From positions 3,410,001-3,474,000 of the forward strand of contig CAWGFG010000006.1 of assembly GCA_963821815.1 (NCBI GenBank): DNA of 64,000 nucleotides. Direction: 5' to 3'. The position numbers and the translations under genes are program-made. This DNA is from JASGTU01 sp963821815 (GTDB lineage: Bacteria; Chloroflexota; Anaerolineae; Caldilineales; Caldilineaceae). A model generated the notes under the pieces. It had not been told where the DNA came from. It worked only from the letters and a program-made list of their open reading frames with translations, and did no database searches. Below are positions 8,701-16,650 of the stretch, piece by piece. Position 1 is the first letter of the stretch. The number at the start of each line of letters is the position of its first letter.

Positions 8701-10334
8701 TGTTGACCGGATACCTTGAATACGTCGGTCTTGCCGTCGCCGTCGAAATCGCCAAAGCGCAATTCATATAAGGGTGTTGAATCGGTGGCCAAGGGAATCC
8801 AGTTGCCCAGACCTCCCGGTGAATATTGCCACTGATTGTTTTGGATGCTGAAGACATCGGTCTTTCTGTCCCCGTTGAAGTCTCCAAAGCGCAGCATATA
8901 CAGCGGGCGAACGTCAGTGGCCAATGGAAGCCAGTTGCTCTGTCCGTTGGACGAATAGCGCCACTGGTTGCCCTGAACGCTGAAGACGTCGGTGCGGCCA
9001 TCGCCATCGAAGTCGCCATAGCGCAGTTCCTCCAGAGGCAGCGGATCGGTCGCCAGCGGAATTGGGTTGCCTCGCCCGCCTGGCCAGTAGCGCCATTGGC
9101 CGTTGAGCGAGGTGAAGACGTCGGTGCGTCTATCGTTATTGAAATCGATGCGATAGGTCCAAGTCTCCTCACCAAAGCGCAGCGACTGCAGCGGAGCGAC
9201 GTCGTAGGCGAGCATCTGCCAGGCGCCGACACCGCCTGACGAATATTGCCATTGGCCGCCTATGGACTGGAAGACATCGGTGCGCCCGTCACCGTCGAAG
9301 TCGCCAAAACGCAGCTCGGCAAGCGGACCAAAGACAGGCGGGGTGGGCGTGGGCATGGGGGGCGGTTGTATGGTAGGCGGCGAAACAGGCGTTGGCGTGG
9401 GGCCGTTGGGACTAAGGGTGATCCAGTTGGCTGCTCCACCTGGAGAATAGCGCCACTGCCCACCGGATATGCTAAAAACATCGGTGCGATGGTCGCCGTC
9501 AAAGTCGCCGAAACGCAGTTCGTCCAATGGCGTAGAGTCGCTGGCCAACGGTATCCAGTTGGCGACGCCGCCGGACGAGTATCGCCACTGATTGTTTTGT
9601 ATGCTGAATACATCGGTGCGGCCGTCTGCGTCGAAGTCACCAAAGCGCAGATAGGTAATGGGCAAAGAGTCGTAAGCGATATCGATCCAGTTGGATGCGC
9701 CGCCGGAGGAATAGCGCCACTGCCCGTTGAGCGTGCTGAAGACGTCGGTCTTGCCGTCGCCGTCAAAGTCGCCGAAGCGAAGGTCCACAAGCGGCATGGA
9801 ATCGCTGGCCAGTGGAACCCAGTTGGATGCGCCGCCAGGCGAGTATCGCCACTGTGTGCCGCTGACACCAAATACGTCGGTACTGCCGTCGCCGTTGAAG
9901 TCGCCGAAGCGCAGATCGCTGAGCGGCGTCGAATCGCTTGCGAGCGGAATCCAGCTAGACGAACCGGCGGATGAGTACTGCCACTGGTTACCCTGTACCG
10001 TGAAGACATCGGTATGGCCGTCGCCGTTGAAATCACCGAAGCGCAGATCGTCAATCGGCGTGCCCCACGAATTCACGAACAGGTCTTGCCAGTAACCCGT
10101 ACCCGAGGCGGAATACTGCCATTGCGTATTATTCAGAATTCGGAAAACGTCTGTACGCCCGTCACCGTTGAAGTCGCCGAAGCGATAGCCGTCCAGCGCC
10201 GGCTCATTACTCCACAAGAGCTGCACATTGGCCGCGGCAATCACCGGGATAGCAGCCAGGCTCACGACCAAAATAGCCGTGAGCACGATGAGCACTCGCA
10301 GAGTTACTTTGTCCTTTGCACCGCGTAATAGCAC
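5748..10334 (-). CDS. Large surface protein: 12 FG-GAP/VCBS-like repeats, jelly-roll-like domains, degenerate SNase-like domain, C-terminal membrane anchor
   Basis: A 1528-residue exported protein starting at GTG (10334) behind CCGGAG. Order: signal peptide (1-34); two blocks of six ~43-residue repeats (about 40-310 and 345-600), each with LRFGDFDGDGKTDVF-type calcium-loop Asp residues and a QWRYSSGG strand; Pro/Thr linkers; a jelly-roll-like domain (about 650-815, VNGDMESNTGWVF ... FLDDVSV); a long Ser/Gln/Pro linker; a staphylococcal-nuclease-like domain (about 1008-1203; TVTDVLDGQTIEV, VRYADIIAP, GLW-like GMWSL end); a second jelly-roll-like domain (about 1275-1431, VNGDFEDGRTGWRIF ... IDDVTVKAC); and a membrane helix near 1490-1515 with a short charged tail. 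The nuclease-like domain seems to lack the catalytic Glu and the second Arg. Probably a cell-surface adhesion or carbohydrate-binding protein; its ligand is unknown. Confidence 0.85.
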   Translation of the reverse strand: MLLRGAKDKVTLRVLIVLTAILVVSLAAIPVIAAANVQLLWSNEPALDGYRFGDFNGDGRTDVFRILNNTQWQYSASGTGYWQDLFVNSWGTPIDDLRFGDFNGDGHTDVFTVQGNQWQYSSAGSSSWIPLASDSTPLSDLRFGDFNGDGSTDVFGVSGTQWRYSPGGASNWVPLASDSMPLVDLRFGDFDGDGKTDVFSTLNGQWRYSSGGASNWIDIAYDSLPITYLRFGDFDADGRTDVFSIQNNQWRYSSGGVANWIPLASDSTPLDELRFGDFDGDHRTDVFSISGGQWRYSPGGAANWITLSPNGPTPTPVSPPTIQPPPMPTPTPPVFGPLAELRFGDFDGDGRTDVFQSIGGQWQYSSGGVGAWQMLAYDVAPLQSLRFGEETWTYRIDFNNDRRTDVFTSLNGQWRYWPGGRGNPIPLATDPLPLEELRYGDFDGDGRTDVFSVQGNQWRYSSNGQSNWLPLATDVRPLYMLRFGDFNGDRKTDVFSIQNNQWQYSPGGLGNWIPLATDSTPLYELRFGDFDGDGKTDVFKVSGQQWFYSPGGVSNWVPLASDPLPLNQLRFGDFNGDGKTDVFSVASDGRWRYSSAGRGSWELLGPPQYIPPATPTRWPTPGWPTPIPPRPTNLPPPPTGIPPMPTQPGGCENVAVNGDMESNTGWVFGKSPIPADYTGAQAYSGQRSMRLGALPDSAMRPEQSYSSIRQLVALPPSAQAASLHFWHIYGTEEQPDAQPSNKVDRQEVILLAENGDTLRILQRIRVNNPGWQETTIDLSEFIGKKFYVYFNVYNDGTPARTWMFLDDVSVDICMQGARPQPYDSQPQPATGGQQPSQPSQPSQPSQPPASSGGSGGASGGAQWSNTTPTGPSQDSSSGSLPPQGGAQWSTGQSVPAASVPQPSSSQPSEPPPSIPPPSQPQPSTTQSSTQPESEYQADPRLTPVQAQQSSGVSIQQSASTPPGTPTNTATVTATPTESPTATEIPPLVQKDGRAAAEETPAPTPLPAIPDGAVEATVTDVLDGQTIEVIIGALPSANRIEKGILPIQFMSGDDEGVETLIQSTDAAGPAYVQRVVRYADIIAPNPDTDAGEVSTAANRALVMGETVYIELSDVATDEDDESAQKDAKKSATDQAEDEFQTADLKPLEAFVFLEDGAMANAEMVRGGFAVLAPSVAGSKYEARLLAAQTEAQKSKSGMWSLTPIAEETAVAAMEATRAATPPPSPTATTTPSVTSQAEPSKAPSTTPPEAATAEPRPTLEDKEGATADKDNTSDNGQCVELIVNGDFEDGRTGWRIFDSDRPAAISEDVVFGNEGHSMRLGIVDGNNTASISAVSQEVDLPEDVTTIILSLRYYPLHEEDPGPGDLQYIDIYDAESGQFIARVVGDITDKRMWLAANYDMTDLAGKRVRIVFAVNNDGVGGASAAYIDDVTVKACSFELSGAKAKRTPEPTVTPSGSAESPAESEKSEETVLQDDIVRATAEQDWMGFVGAGGAMLARLFTGAIMFGILGVIGLAAIFIVHSKDGTDGE
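8540..10215 (-). repeat. Twelve tandem ~130-bp coding repeats (FG-GAP-like)
   Basis: The region codes for 12 copies of a ~43-residue unit, six before and six after a Pro/Thr linker at about 9330-9410. Each unit has the shape L-R-F-G-D-F-x-G-D-G-x-T-D-V-F ... Q-W-x-Y-S-x-G-G ... W. Unit 8 (near 9150) has an 8-residue insertion (EETWTYRI) before its Asp loop. The copies are similar but not identical in DNA, so they are old enough to have diverged. Confidence 0.85.
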
Positions 10335-10652
10335 TGTATTCTCCGGACACGCTACCGTGAAAGCAGCGTTCTAGTAACCGATGTTTTCATCTCGATCAGG
10401 ACAGTGGCGGCATGTGCACCCTTCGACTGCTATCCAGCGGCATCATCCTGTCGTATAATGTGCACAGCGTGAACGTTCGTCGGTGAGTCACAGTCGCCTC
10501 GTGATGAAGCGCCGGTCACACGGTCACTACGTTCTCGTGCACTGGCAATCGGCTGATCGAGCCACTCTAACCATGACCGCGTCGACCTAAACGGACAGGC
10601 TTATTCGCATACCGTTTTCGCAGACCGGCAACAGTCCCTTATTAGTGATGAC
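10335..10652. other. Divergent intergenic region with a possible -10 box
   Basis: About 320 bases between the divergent surface-protein and nurA genes. A perfect TATAAT occurs at 10454-10459 on the plus strand, 200 bases before nurA, but no good -35 box lies 16-18 bases upstream (TATCCA at 10431-10436). Nothing else recognised. Confidence 0.35.
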
Positions 10653-11858
10653 GTGCTAGACCGCCAAAAAGTAATCCTCGCTTTTGAACATAAACGAAAT
10701 CAGTTCCGCGACTATATGGTCGATTTGCGCGTACAAGGAGAGCGAGTTCAAGCCTTGCTCACCGAGTTCAGCGACAAGGATGCCGACGCGATTTTCGCCA
10801 TTTTGGAGCGGCGAGATATTCGCTTGCCGGGCGCGCTGCCATCCCACGAATGGGATGGTTCGGGTAAGCTTTGCAGGCTCTTTGGTCGCCGATGGCAGAC
10901 CCATGAAGCATCACGGGAGTGGGCCATGGAGGTACTGCGCGGCCGCCCCGTTATCGCCGTGGACGGCAGCCAGATATCGCCGTCAAAGGACTTCTCCATG
11001 CCGGTCGGCGCCGTACAGATCGGCTGGTACGTCAACTATCATGCGCCGGGCGGTCGCTATCGAAAGGATATCGAGTTTGAGGTAGTAGGGCCGGACGAAT
11101 TGCGGGAGGCAGAAGAGGATGGCGGGTCCAGCAGCGGTTTTCTGCCAGACTGGCTGATCAACCAGAAACGCTTCGTGGGCGAATGTCTGCGACTTTGCCA
11201 GCTCATGGAAGAGTTCGAACACGAAGAAGATGAAAGGAAGCCAGTATGCTTTCTGGACGGCTCGTTTATCATCAGTTTTGCCGGTCAGATGCGCGGGCAA
11301 CGCTCCCAGCCCTATGTTAAGGCTGTGCGCGATTTGCTGGCGTGCTCTGAACGGACTCGCGTCCCGCTGGTTGCCTACATCGACACGTCTTTCAGTCGGG
11401 ACCTGGTTTCACTCATGCATAACGTATCTTCCTTGGGCTTGCAGACATCGCTCAGCGACGCCGGTCTGCTACGCGGCTGTCTGGAGGAATGGGGAGACCG
11501 CTCGCCGCTCTTCTATTGCGCGCGGGAGGACCAGCTTAGCAAAGAGGGCAATGAGGATTTCTATCGCGATGTTGCCTTCACATATTTATGTACTGTAATG
11601 GATAGGTCGCCCTCGCGAGTGGAGATGCCGCGCTGGCTGTTGGAGGAAGGGCTGGCGGAGACTGTGCTGGACGTCGTGCGCGCTGAATGCGTCATCGGCG
11701 CCGGCTATCCTTATGCGGTAGAGACAGCCGATGCGACGGCAGTCATTACCATGCAGGACCGTGAACGCTTCTATGCCTTATGGCAGTCATTCATGGAAAG
11801 CGAAGGCGTTCAAATGACCCGGGCGCGTAAGGCTGTAAGCAAACTCGGCAGGCGCTAG
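10653..11858 (+). CDS. nurA: NurA-domain nuclease
   Basis: A 401-residue protein with the NurA fold, related to the 5'->3' exonuclease that works with the HerA translocase in archaeal DNA end resection. Visible motifs are the two metal-binding Asp segments, VIAVDGSQI (about residue 102) and VCFLDGSFI (about residue 200), and the C-terminal PYAVETADATAV (about 355), where the fold closes. A helical N-terminus (about 1-70) precedes the nuclease core. It starts at GTG 10653 with no strong ribosome site. No herA is in the window, so a HerA partner would have to be elsewhere. It may process DNA ends in repair; biochemical activity is inferred only from the family. Confidence 0.85.
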   Translation: MLDRQKVILAFEHKRNQFRDYMVDLRVQGERVQALLTEFSDKDADAIFAILERRDIRLPGALPSHEWDGSGKLCRLFGRRWQTHEASREWAMEVLRGRPVIAVDGSQISPSKDFSMPVGAVQIGWYVNYHAPGGRYRKDIEFEVVGPDELREAEEDGGSSSGFLPDWLINQKRFVGECLRLCQLMEEFEHEEDERKPVCFLDGSFIISFAGQMRGQRSQPYVKAVRDLLACSERTRVPLVAYIDTSFSRDLVSLMHNVSSLGLQTSLSDAGLLRGCLEEWGDRSPLFYCAREDQLSKEGNEDFYRDVAFTYLCTVMDRSPSRVEMPRWLLEEGLAETVLDVVRAECVIGAGYPYAVETADATAVITMQDRERFYALWQSFMESEGVQMTRARKAVSKLGRR

Positions 11859-12034
11859 CTCGGGTTCCAGGACTTCGCCCGCGGTCGGCTAAACCATTAC
11901 CGCATGCTAGAGTACGGCGCGACCTCTGCGTTGCGTAGGGGTTATCGGATGTGCAACCTCGCTCGCATCAACCGCCGCAATAACGTCGGAGGAGTGTCGG
12001 GCAAGCGTCAGTATTATTCGCGTGGCGCGTATCG

Positions 12035-12040
12035 TATAAT
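12035..12040 (+). promoter_or_regulatory. Possible -10 box upstream of the AI-2E family gene
   Basis: TATAAT about 90 bases before the start of the permease gene. The hexamer 17 bases upstream (TATTAT) is a poor -35 box, so this is weak. Confidence 0.3.
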
Positions 12041-12131
12041 GGAATTGGCGTCATCATGAAGTGCAAGCCGATACCAACGCCGATGCCTTATCTACTGGTT
12101 TGTGTGGGAGCCGCCAGCCGCCTGTTGAGCT

Positions 12132-13664
12132 ATGAGTGAGACATCTGAGAAGTTGGAATATCCCCTGGAGGAAGCACAGAGTCAGCCAAGTGAACTGACT
12201 GTGGAGCAAAACCCTGGGCTTAGTTTGGCGCCGGAGGATTCGCACCAGGTCATTGCCAACGTAGTCGAGGCCACTTCCAAGTGGGACGCGGCTACGAAGC
12301 GCACGGTGCTGGTCATCATGCTCATTGCCGGCTTAGGGCTGCTGTGGATTAGCCGGTCAGTTATCCCCATTCTGGTGATCGCCGGCATTATCGCCTATGT
12401 TCTGAGCCCGATAGTAGGTCTGTTGGAGCGGTTGCGCGTCCCGCGCGTGCTTTCCACGGCCGTGCTCTTCGTCTTGCTTCTGGTGCTCATTATTCTGCTG
12501 CCAATATTCCTGACTCCGGTCATTGTCGACCAGCTAGCGTCGCTGAATTTCGATGTGCAGGATACAGCCTATCGTACGCTCAACTGGGTTGGAAAGACGT
12601 TGAACACCCTGCCTGACGCTATAGATGTTGGCGGCTTCAGCATCCCGCTCACGGCGATCAACGAACAGATCGCGTCGGGCTTGGATGAGTTGACCATCAT
12701 CCCTACGGTGGCTGATGTACTTAACTATATCAATCAGATCATCAGCACGGCAACCAGCCTAGTCACCAGCACTGCCGCTATCAGCTTTAGTGTAGTCGGC
12801 AGTGTTCTCAATTTCCTTATATCTGCGCTGGTGCTCTTCTTTATCAGCCTGTACTGGACGAAGGATGCGCCGTACATTCGAGCCTACGTAGAAGGACTCT
12901 TCCCGCAGTCCTACCATTCGGAGCTGGTGGATTTGCTGCGTCGAATCGGTCACACATGGCAGGCTTTTCTACGCGGGCAACTCCTTCTGAGCTTCGTCAT
13001 TTTCCTAGCGACTTGGTTGGTGCTTTCGCTGGTCGGCATGCCAGGCGCTCTGTTGCTGGCTATACTGGCTGGACTGCTGGAGGTCATCCCGAACTTAGGG
13101 CCGATCGTCGCAATGATACCAGCGGTTCTGATTGCTATGATCCAGGGCAGCGATGTGCTCGCCGCATATGGTATCGGCAACTTCGGTTTCGCATTGATCA
13201 CAGTTGCCATCTACTTCATCATTCAACAGTTAGAAAATAACATCATCGTTCCCCGCATCATCGGCGGTGTTGTGAATCTCCATCCCATAATTGTTATTTG
13301 CGGCGTGATGGTGGGCTTTCAGCTTGCGGGTATCCTAGGCGCGCTCTTTGCTGCGCCGGTTCTCGCTACTATGCGCATCATGGGCTCGTACATCTACGCC
13401 AAGTTGCTGGATGCGCCGCCTTTCGACGGGCAGGATCTGCCGCCTAAGCGGTCAGACCGTCCCCGCGTCTATCGGCGCAAAGTGACCGGGGATGAGCTTA
13501 AAATGCAGGATAAGGCGAAGGCGCGAGAGGCGCTGCGCAGCACATCGCGCGGGCCGATCCCATCGGCGAGCAGCACGTCTGATGACGAAGCCGGCAAGAG
13601 CGACGTTTCCGGTGGCGAACGACCTGCCGGTCCTGCTCATTCTTCGCCGGTTGAATCCGGGTAA
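12132..13664 (+). CDS. AI-2E/PerM-family membrane permease
   Basis: A 510-residue integral membrane protein of the AI-2E transporter superfamily (PerM, TqsA, YdiK and relatives), whose members export small molecules or exchange Na+/H+. After a ~55-residue hydrophilic N-terminus there are two to three helices (about 60-125), a long extracytoplasmic segment (about 125-210), then the conserved C-terminal block of five helices with the family hallmark region SLVGMPGALLLAILAGLLEVIPNLGPIVAMIPAV and GFQLAGILGALFAAPVLATMRIM. The last ~80 residues are charged, Ser-rich and probably cytoplasmic. It is a single gene with an upstream TATAAT. The substrate cannot be predicted. Confidence 0.9.
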   Translation: MSETSEKLEYPLEEAQSQPSELTVEQNPGLSLAPEDSHQVIANVVEATSKWDAATKRTVLVIMLIAGLGLLWISRSVIPILVIAGIIAYVLSPIVGLLERLRVPRVLSTAVLFVLLLVLIILLPIFLTPVIVDQLASLNFDVQDTAYRTLNWVGKTLNTLPDAIDVGGFSIPLTAINEQIASGLDELTIIPTVADVLNYINQIISTATSLVTSTAAISFSVVGSVLNFLISALVLFFISLYWTKDAPYIRAYVEGLFPQSYHSELVDLLRRIGHTWQAFLRGQLLLSFVIFLATWLVLSLVGMPGALLLAILAGLLEVIPNLGPIVAMIPAVLIAMIQGSDVLAAYGIGNFGFALITVAIYFIIQQLENNIIVPRIIGGVVNLHPIIVICGVMVGFQLAGILGALFAAPVLATMRIMGSYIYAKLLDAPPFDGQDLPPKRSDRPRVYRRKVTGDELKMQDKAKAREALRSTSRGPIPSASSTSDDEAGKSDVSGGERPAGPAHSSPVESG

Positions 13665-13818
13665 ACAACGTTTTCCCGTGCAATAACCTTGGTCAGATTT
13701 GCGAGCGTTCAGGTTCGCACCCTCGAAGGCTAAATATCACTCTGCCTTTATCATTTATTCGCTAGAAAAACGAATAGTCCGCAAGCGGTGCAAAACACTG
13801 CTTTCGAGAGCACAGCGG

Positions 13819-14877
13819 CTATGCTTCGGGTAGCGGCAGATTCGCATAGATGTCCAAGTCCAGCGGCGCGACAAAGTCAGGCTCAACCCGCTGTCGGTAG
13901 TAGGCGGCTGTGCCGATCATGGCCGCGTTGTCTGTACAGAGATAGAGCGGAGGGATGTGCACGGATAGACCGTTGTCATGACAGCGCTCGCACGCCACCT
14001 TGCGCAGCCGCGCATTCGCGCTAACGCCGCCGCAGATGCAGACCCGCTGCGCATCGTGCGCCAGCGCCGCGTTCACCGTCTTCGCCACCAGCACATCCAC
14101 CACGGCATCCTGGAATGACGCAGCCAGGTCCGCGGCAAGCTGCTCATCCTGCAGGTTCGCACCGGCATCCTCGAGCTGGCGTGTGAGGTTTACTACCGCT
14201 GTCTTTAGGCCGGAAAAGCTGAAGTCATAGGGCCGCTTGCTATCGTGCAGCAGCGCACGGGGCAAGGCAAATCGTTTCGGATCACCTTTCTCGGCTGTCT
14301 TCTGGATGGCGGGTCCGCCTGGAAAACCCAGGTCCAGCAGACGCGCCACTTTGTCGAAAGCCTCGCCGGCTGCATCGTCCAGCGTCCCGCCTAAGCGCTG
14401 ATAGCGGCAATGCTCCGTCATGAGCACCAATTCTGTGTGACCGCCCGAAACGATGAGCACAACGACGGGAAACGCATCCTCCGGCAGCGGCTCGACACCG
14501 TTCGCCAGGATCCAGTTGCTATAGATGTGGCCTTCTAAATGATTGACCGGCAATAGCGGTACGCCGCTGGCTAGGCTCATGGCCTTGGCTGTGTTCACGC
14601 CTACCAGCAGACTGCCCGCCAGCCCCGGTCCGTGCGTCACGGCAATGGCGTCCACCTGCGACACACGCTGCAGCCCGGCATCGTGGATGGCCTGCGAGAG
14701 TACAGGATGGATGGCGAGCACGTGCTGACGGCTGGCTACTTCCGGGAAGACGCCTCCATAGCGTCGGTGGATGTCGATCTGTGTGGCGACGACATTGCTG
14801 CGAATGGTGCGCCCATCTTGCAGAACGGCTGCCGCCGTCTCGTCGCAACTTGTTTCTATGGCTAGTATGGTACTCAT
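13819..14877 (-). CDS. tsaD: tRNA N6-adenosine threonylcarbamoyltransferase TsaD
   Basis: Catalyses transfer of the threonylcarbamoyl group from threonylcarbamoyl-AMP to A37 of ANN-decoding tRNAs, as part of the TsaBDE complex in the cytoplasm. The 352-residue length is typical. Motifs seen are the N-terminal ASKHA phosphate loop LAIETSCDETAAAV, the metal-binding HLEGH (about residue 110), ILIVSGGHTELV-like VVLIVSGGHTELVLM, and the C-terminal CTDNAAMIG (about 315). The frame is open well upstream, but the ATG at 14875-14877 (MSTILAIETSCDE) is the family start and has AAGGA about 7 bases before it. The glycosyl-phosphate transferase gene ends 44 bases upstream on the same strand, so the two may be cotranscribed. 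Confidence 0.97.
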   Translation of the reverse strand: MSTILAIETSCDETAAAVLQDGRTIRSNVVATQIDIHRRYGGVFPEVASRQHVLAIHPVLSQAIHDAGLQRVSQVDAIAVTHGPGLAGSLLVGVNTAKAMSLASGVPLLPVNHLEGHIYSNWILANGVEPLPEDAFPVVVLIVSGGHTELVLMTEHCRYQRLGGTLDDAAGEAFDKVARLLDLGFPGGPAIQKTAEKGDPKRFALPRALLHDSKRPYDFSFSGLKTAVVNLTRQLEDAGANLQDEQLAADLAASFQDAVVDVLVAKTVNAALAHDAQRVCICGGVSANARLRKVACERCHDNGLSVHIPPLYLCTDNAAMIGTAAYYRQRVEPDFVAPLDLDIYANLPLPEA

Positions 14878-14921
14878 GTGCAATCCTTCATCCGTCTGTT
14901 GCAGGCGCAGACGCCAGGCGA

Positions 14922-16010
14922 CTACTCTGCCGGTCGCTGCGAAAGCTCCGCATTGTCCGCCCAGATTAGCACACCGAGGGCTACCATGCCCAGCCCAGCC
15001 AGTGCGACCATCTTGTAGACTTTGTCGTCGAGCAGGAGGGTTAGCAGACCAAAAACGGCGCAGAACGCCCAGTAGCCGATGACGATGCTCCGCTCGCTGA
15101 GGCCCATGTCGAGCAGGCGAAAGTGCAAGTGATCGCGACCTGCCTCGGTCGGCCTGGCGCCGCGGCGTGTGCGCCGGTAGATAAGCCACGCCACGTCGAG
15201 CGCCGGCAGGCCCAGAACAAGCATGACCGTAGCCAAGCGGGCGCCGCCCATGATACCCAGGCACGCGATGGCAAAGCCGATGAAGTAACTGCCGCTGCTG
15301 CCCATGAAGATGCGCGCCGGCGAAAAGTTGAAGGGCAGGAATCCCAGCGACACGCCCAATAGGGCTATGGGCAGGACGGCAACACTCAATTGTGGCGGCT
15401 CAGCTCGCAAGAGCATCTGCCCGGCTAGCACTGCGCACAATATGGCTGTCACGCCGATGACGAGACCGCTGAGCCCGTCCAGCCAGTTGATGGTGTTCAT
15501 CATGCCCATGAACCAGAAGATGGTCAGCGGCCCCACGATCCACCAGGGCAAGCCGTTTGCGCCGCCAAGCAGTCCCTCGCCGAACGGATTGTTCACATGT
15601 TTGATGAAGATGAGACCGGCGATGGCGATGAGTGACGCCGTGAACTGCGCCAGGTACTGGGGACCGCTGGGCAGGTCGAACTTGTCATCCAAAAAGCCGA
15701 AGATGACACAGAAGAGGCTGCCGCCCAGAAGCGCCGCCAGCCGACGCGCTTCATTGGGGTCCTCATGCAGCGGAAACCAACTGCGCACGCTCTCCGGTGC
15801 GATCAGCGGCAGCACCACGACCAGCAGCACGGTGATCGTGAAACCGGCAAACAGCGCCAGACCGCCTGTGCGCGGGATGACGCCGCTGTGTTTACGACGC
15901 CCGCCCGGTCTGTCCACGAGCCCAAGCGCAAGGCCGAGTTTGCCGGCGAGCGGCGTCAGTGCGTAGGTCAGAACGAGTGAGAAGGCGAGTACGGCTACGT
16001 AGAAAAACAT
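14922..16010 (-). CDS. WecA/TagO/MraY-family undecaprenyl-phosphate sugar-1-phosphate transferase
   Basis: A polytopic membrane enzyme (362 residues, about 10-11 helices) that attaches a sugar-1-phosphate, most likely GlcNAc-1-P, to undecaprenyl phosphate to start a cell-envelope polysaccharide. Family motifs are DRPGGRRKHSGVIPRTGG near residue 38, FGFLDDKFDLPSGPQYLAQ (catalytic Asp pair), NTINWLDGLSGLVIGV, MGSSGSYFIGF, and the cytoplasmic RDHLHFRLLDMGLS, which is the His-rich loop. It starts at ATG 16010, 11 bases from a run of TGACAAGG repeats that occupies its upstream region. WecA and TagO cannot be told apart here. tsaD follows on the same strand. Confidence 0.93.
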   Translation of the reverse strand: MFFYVAVLAFSLVLTYALTPLAGKLGLALGLVDRPGGRRKHSGVIPRTGGLALFAGFTITVLLVVVLPLIAPESVRSWFPLHEDPNEARRLAALLGGSLFCVIFGFLDDKFDLPSGPQYLAQFTASLIAIAGLIFIKHVNNPFGEGLLGGANGLPWWIVGPLTIFWFMGMMNTINWLDGLSGLVIGVTAILCAVLAGQMLLRAEPPQLSVAVLPIALLGVSLGFLPFNFSPARIFMGSSGSYFIGFAIACLGIMGGARLATVMLVLGLPALDVAWLIYRRTRRGARPTEAGRDHLHFRLLDMGLSERSIVIGYWAFCAVFGLLTLLLDDKVYKMVALAGLGMVALGVLIWADNAELSQRPAE

Positions 16011-16021
16011 GCGCTATTGTT

Positions 16022-16083
16022 ATGACAAGGTGACAACGTGACAAGCTGAGGGGGTGGATGGGTGACAAGCTGACAAGGTGATT
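16022..16083 (+). repeat. Period-8 repeat array, left arm (TGACAAGN units)
   Basis: Eight consecutive octamers: TGACAAGG, TGACAACG, TGACAAGC, TGAGGGGG, TGGATGGG, TGACAAGC, TGACAAGG, TGATTGGA. The last ~20 bases are repeated in perfect inverted orientation at 16610-16630, so the two arrays frame the four-helix gene between them. Confidence 0.85.
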
Positions 16084-16128
16084 GGATTACACATAATTTC
16101 GAGAACTCGTTGGCAGAACATAGGTGTG

Positions 16129-16527
16129 TTAGCCTTCGTCTGGGCTTCGACAGATTACCCATGTATCGGTATGAGTGATCATGCCAACCAGTGTACCGAT
16201 AATCTTGTTGTAAATACCGTAAAGATGGCGGGCTTGCTCGGTTTCTATGTAGCCGCACTTTGAGGCGAATTGAAGCCAGACTTGGGTTTCAGCACATTTT
16301 CCCTCAGAGTCAGATAGTTTGCTAATGAACGCATTTTCGTAACGACGTTTCCTCCATCCTTCAGCTAAATTGGCGCACACTGACCTCGAAGAGCGGCGAA
16401 TCTGATCAGTAAGCGAGTAGGTCTCTTCTTTGGGGAACGCCTTTGATAGTTCATAAATGGTCGAAGCAGCCTCAAATGCTTTCTGATAGACAACGAGATC
16501 AGTGTGAACTCGGATTCGTGTGGACAT
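16129..16527 (-). CDS. Four-helix bundle protein (23S rRNA-IVP family)
   Basis: A 132-residue protein of the family first described from intervening sequences of 23S rRNA genes; structures form a homopentamer of four-helix bundles, with unknown function. Diagnostic features are HTDLVVYQKAFEAASTIYELSKAFPKEETYSLTDQIRRSSRSV and the strongly conserved CANLAEGWRKRR, then FISKLSDSEGKCAETQVWLQFA. The ATG at 16525-16527 (MSTRIRVH) is preferred over an upstream in-frame start at 16560. Here it is not in an rRNA gene but between asnS and the WecA-like gene, framed by inverted octamer repeats as if the whole 630-bp block had moved as one unit. Confidence 0.9.
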   Translation of the reverse strand: MSTRIRVHTDLVVYQKAFEAASTIYELSKAFPKEETYSLTDQIRRSSRSVCANLAEGWRKRRYENAFISKLSDSEGKCAETQVWLQFASKCGYIETEQARHLYGIYNKIIGTLVGMITHTDTWVICRSPDEG

Positions 16528-16609
16528 GCCGTCCATCCGTCTGCAACCAATCCAGAACAATTAGCTGAGGAAAATACTTGACAATCCCAGTCAACCCCAA
16601 TAAGAGAAA

Positions 16610-16650
16610 AATCACCTTGTCAGCTTGTCACGTTGTCACCGTGTCACAAA
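16610..16650 (-). repeat. Period-8 repeat array, right arm (inverted TGACAAGN units)
   Basis: On the minus strand: TGACACGG, TGACAACG, TGACAAGC, TGACAAGG, TGATT. It mirrors the array at 16022-16083, including a 21-base perfect inverted match (16063-16083 with 16610-16630). It abuts the 3' end of asnS. Confidence 0.85.

Noticed and set aside
7160..10330. Many long frames on the plus strand and in other minus frames within the FG-GAP protein gene
   Set aside because: These are shadows of a repetitive GC-rich gene; the 43-residue repeat gives parallel repeats in every frame.
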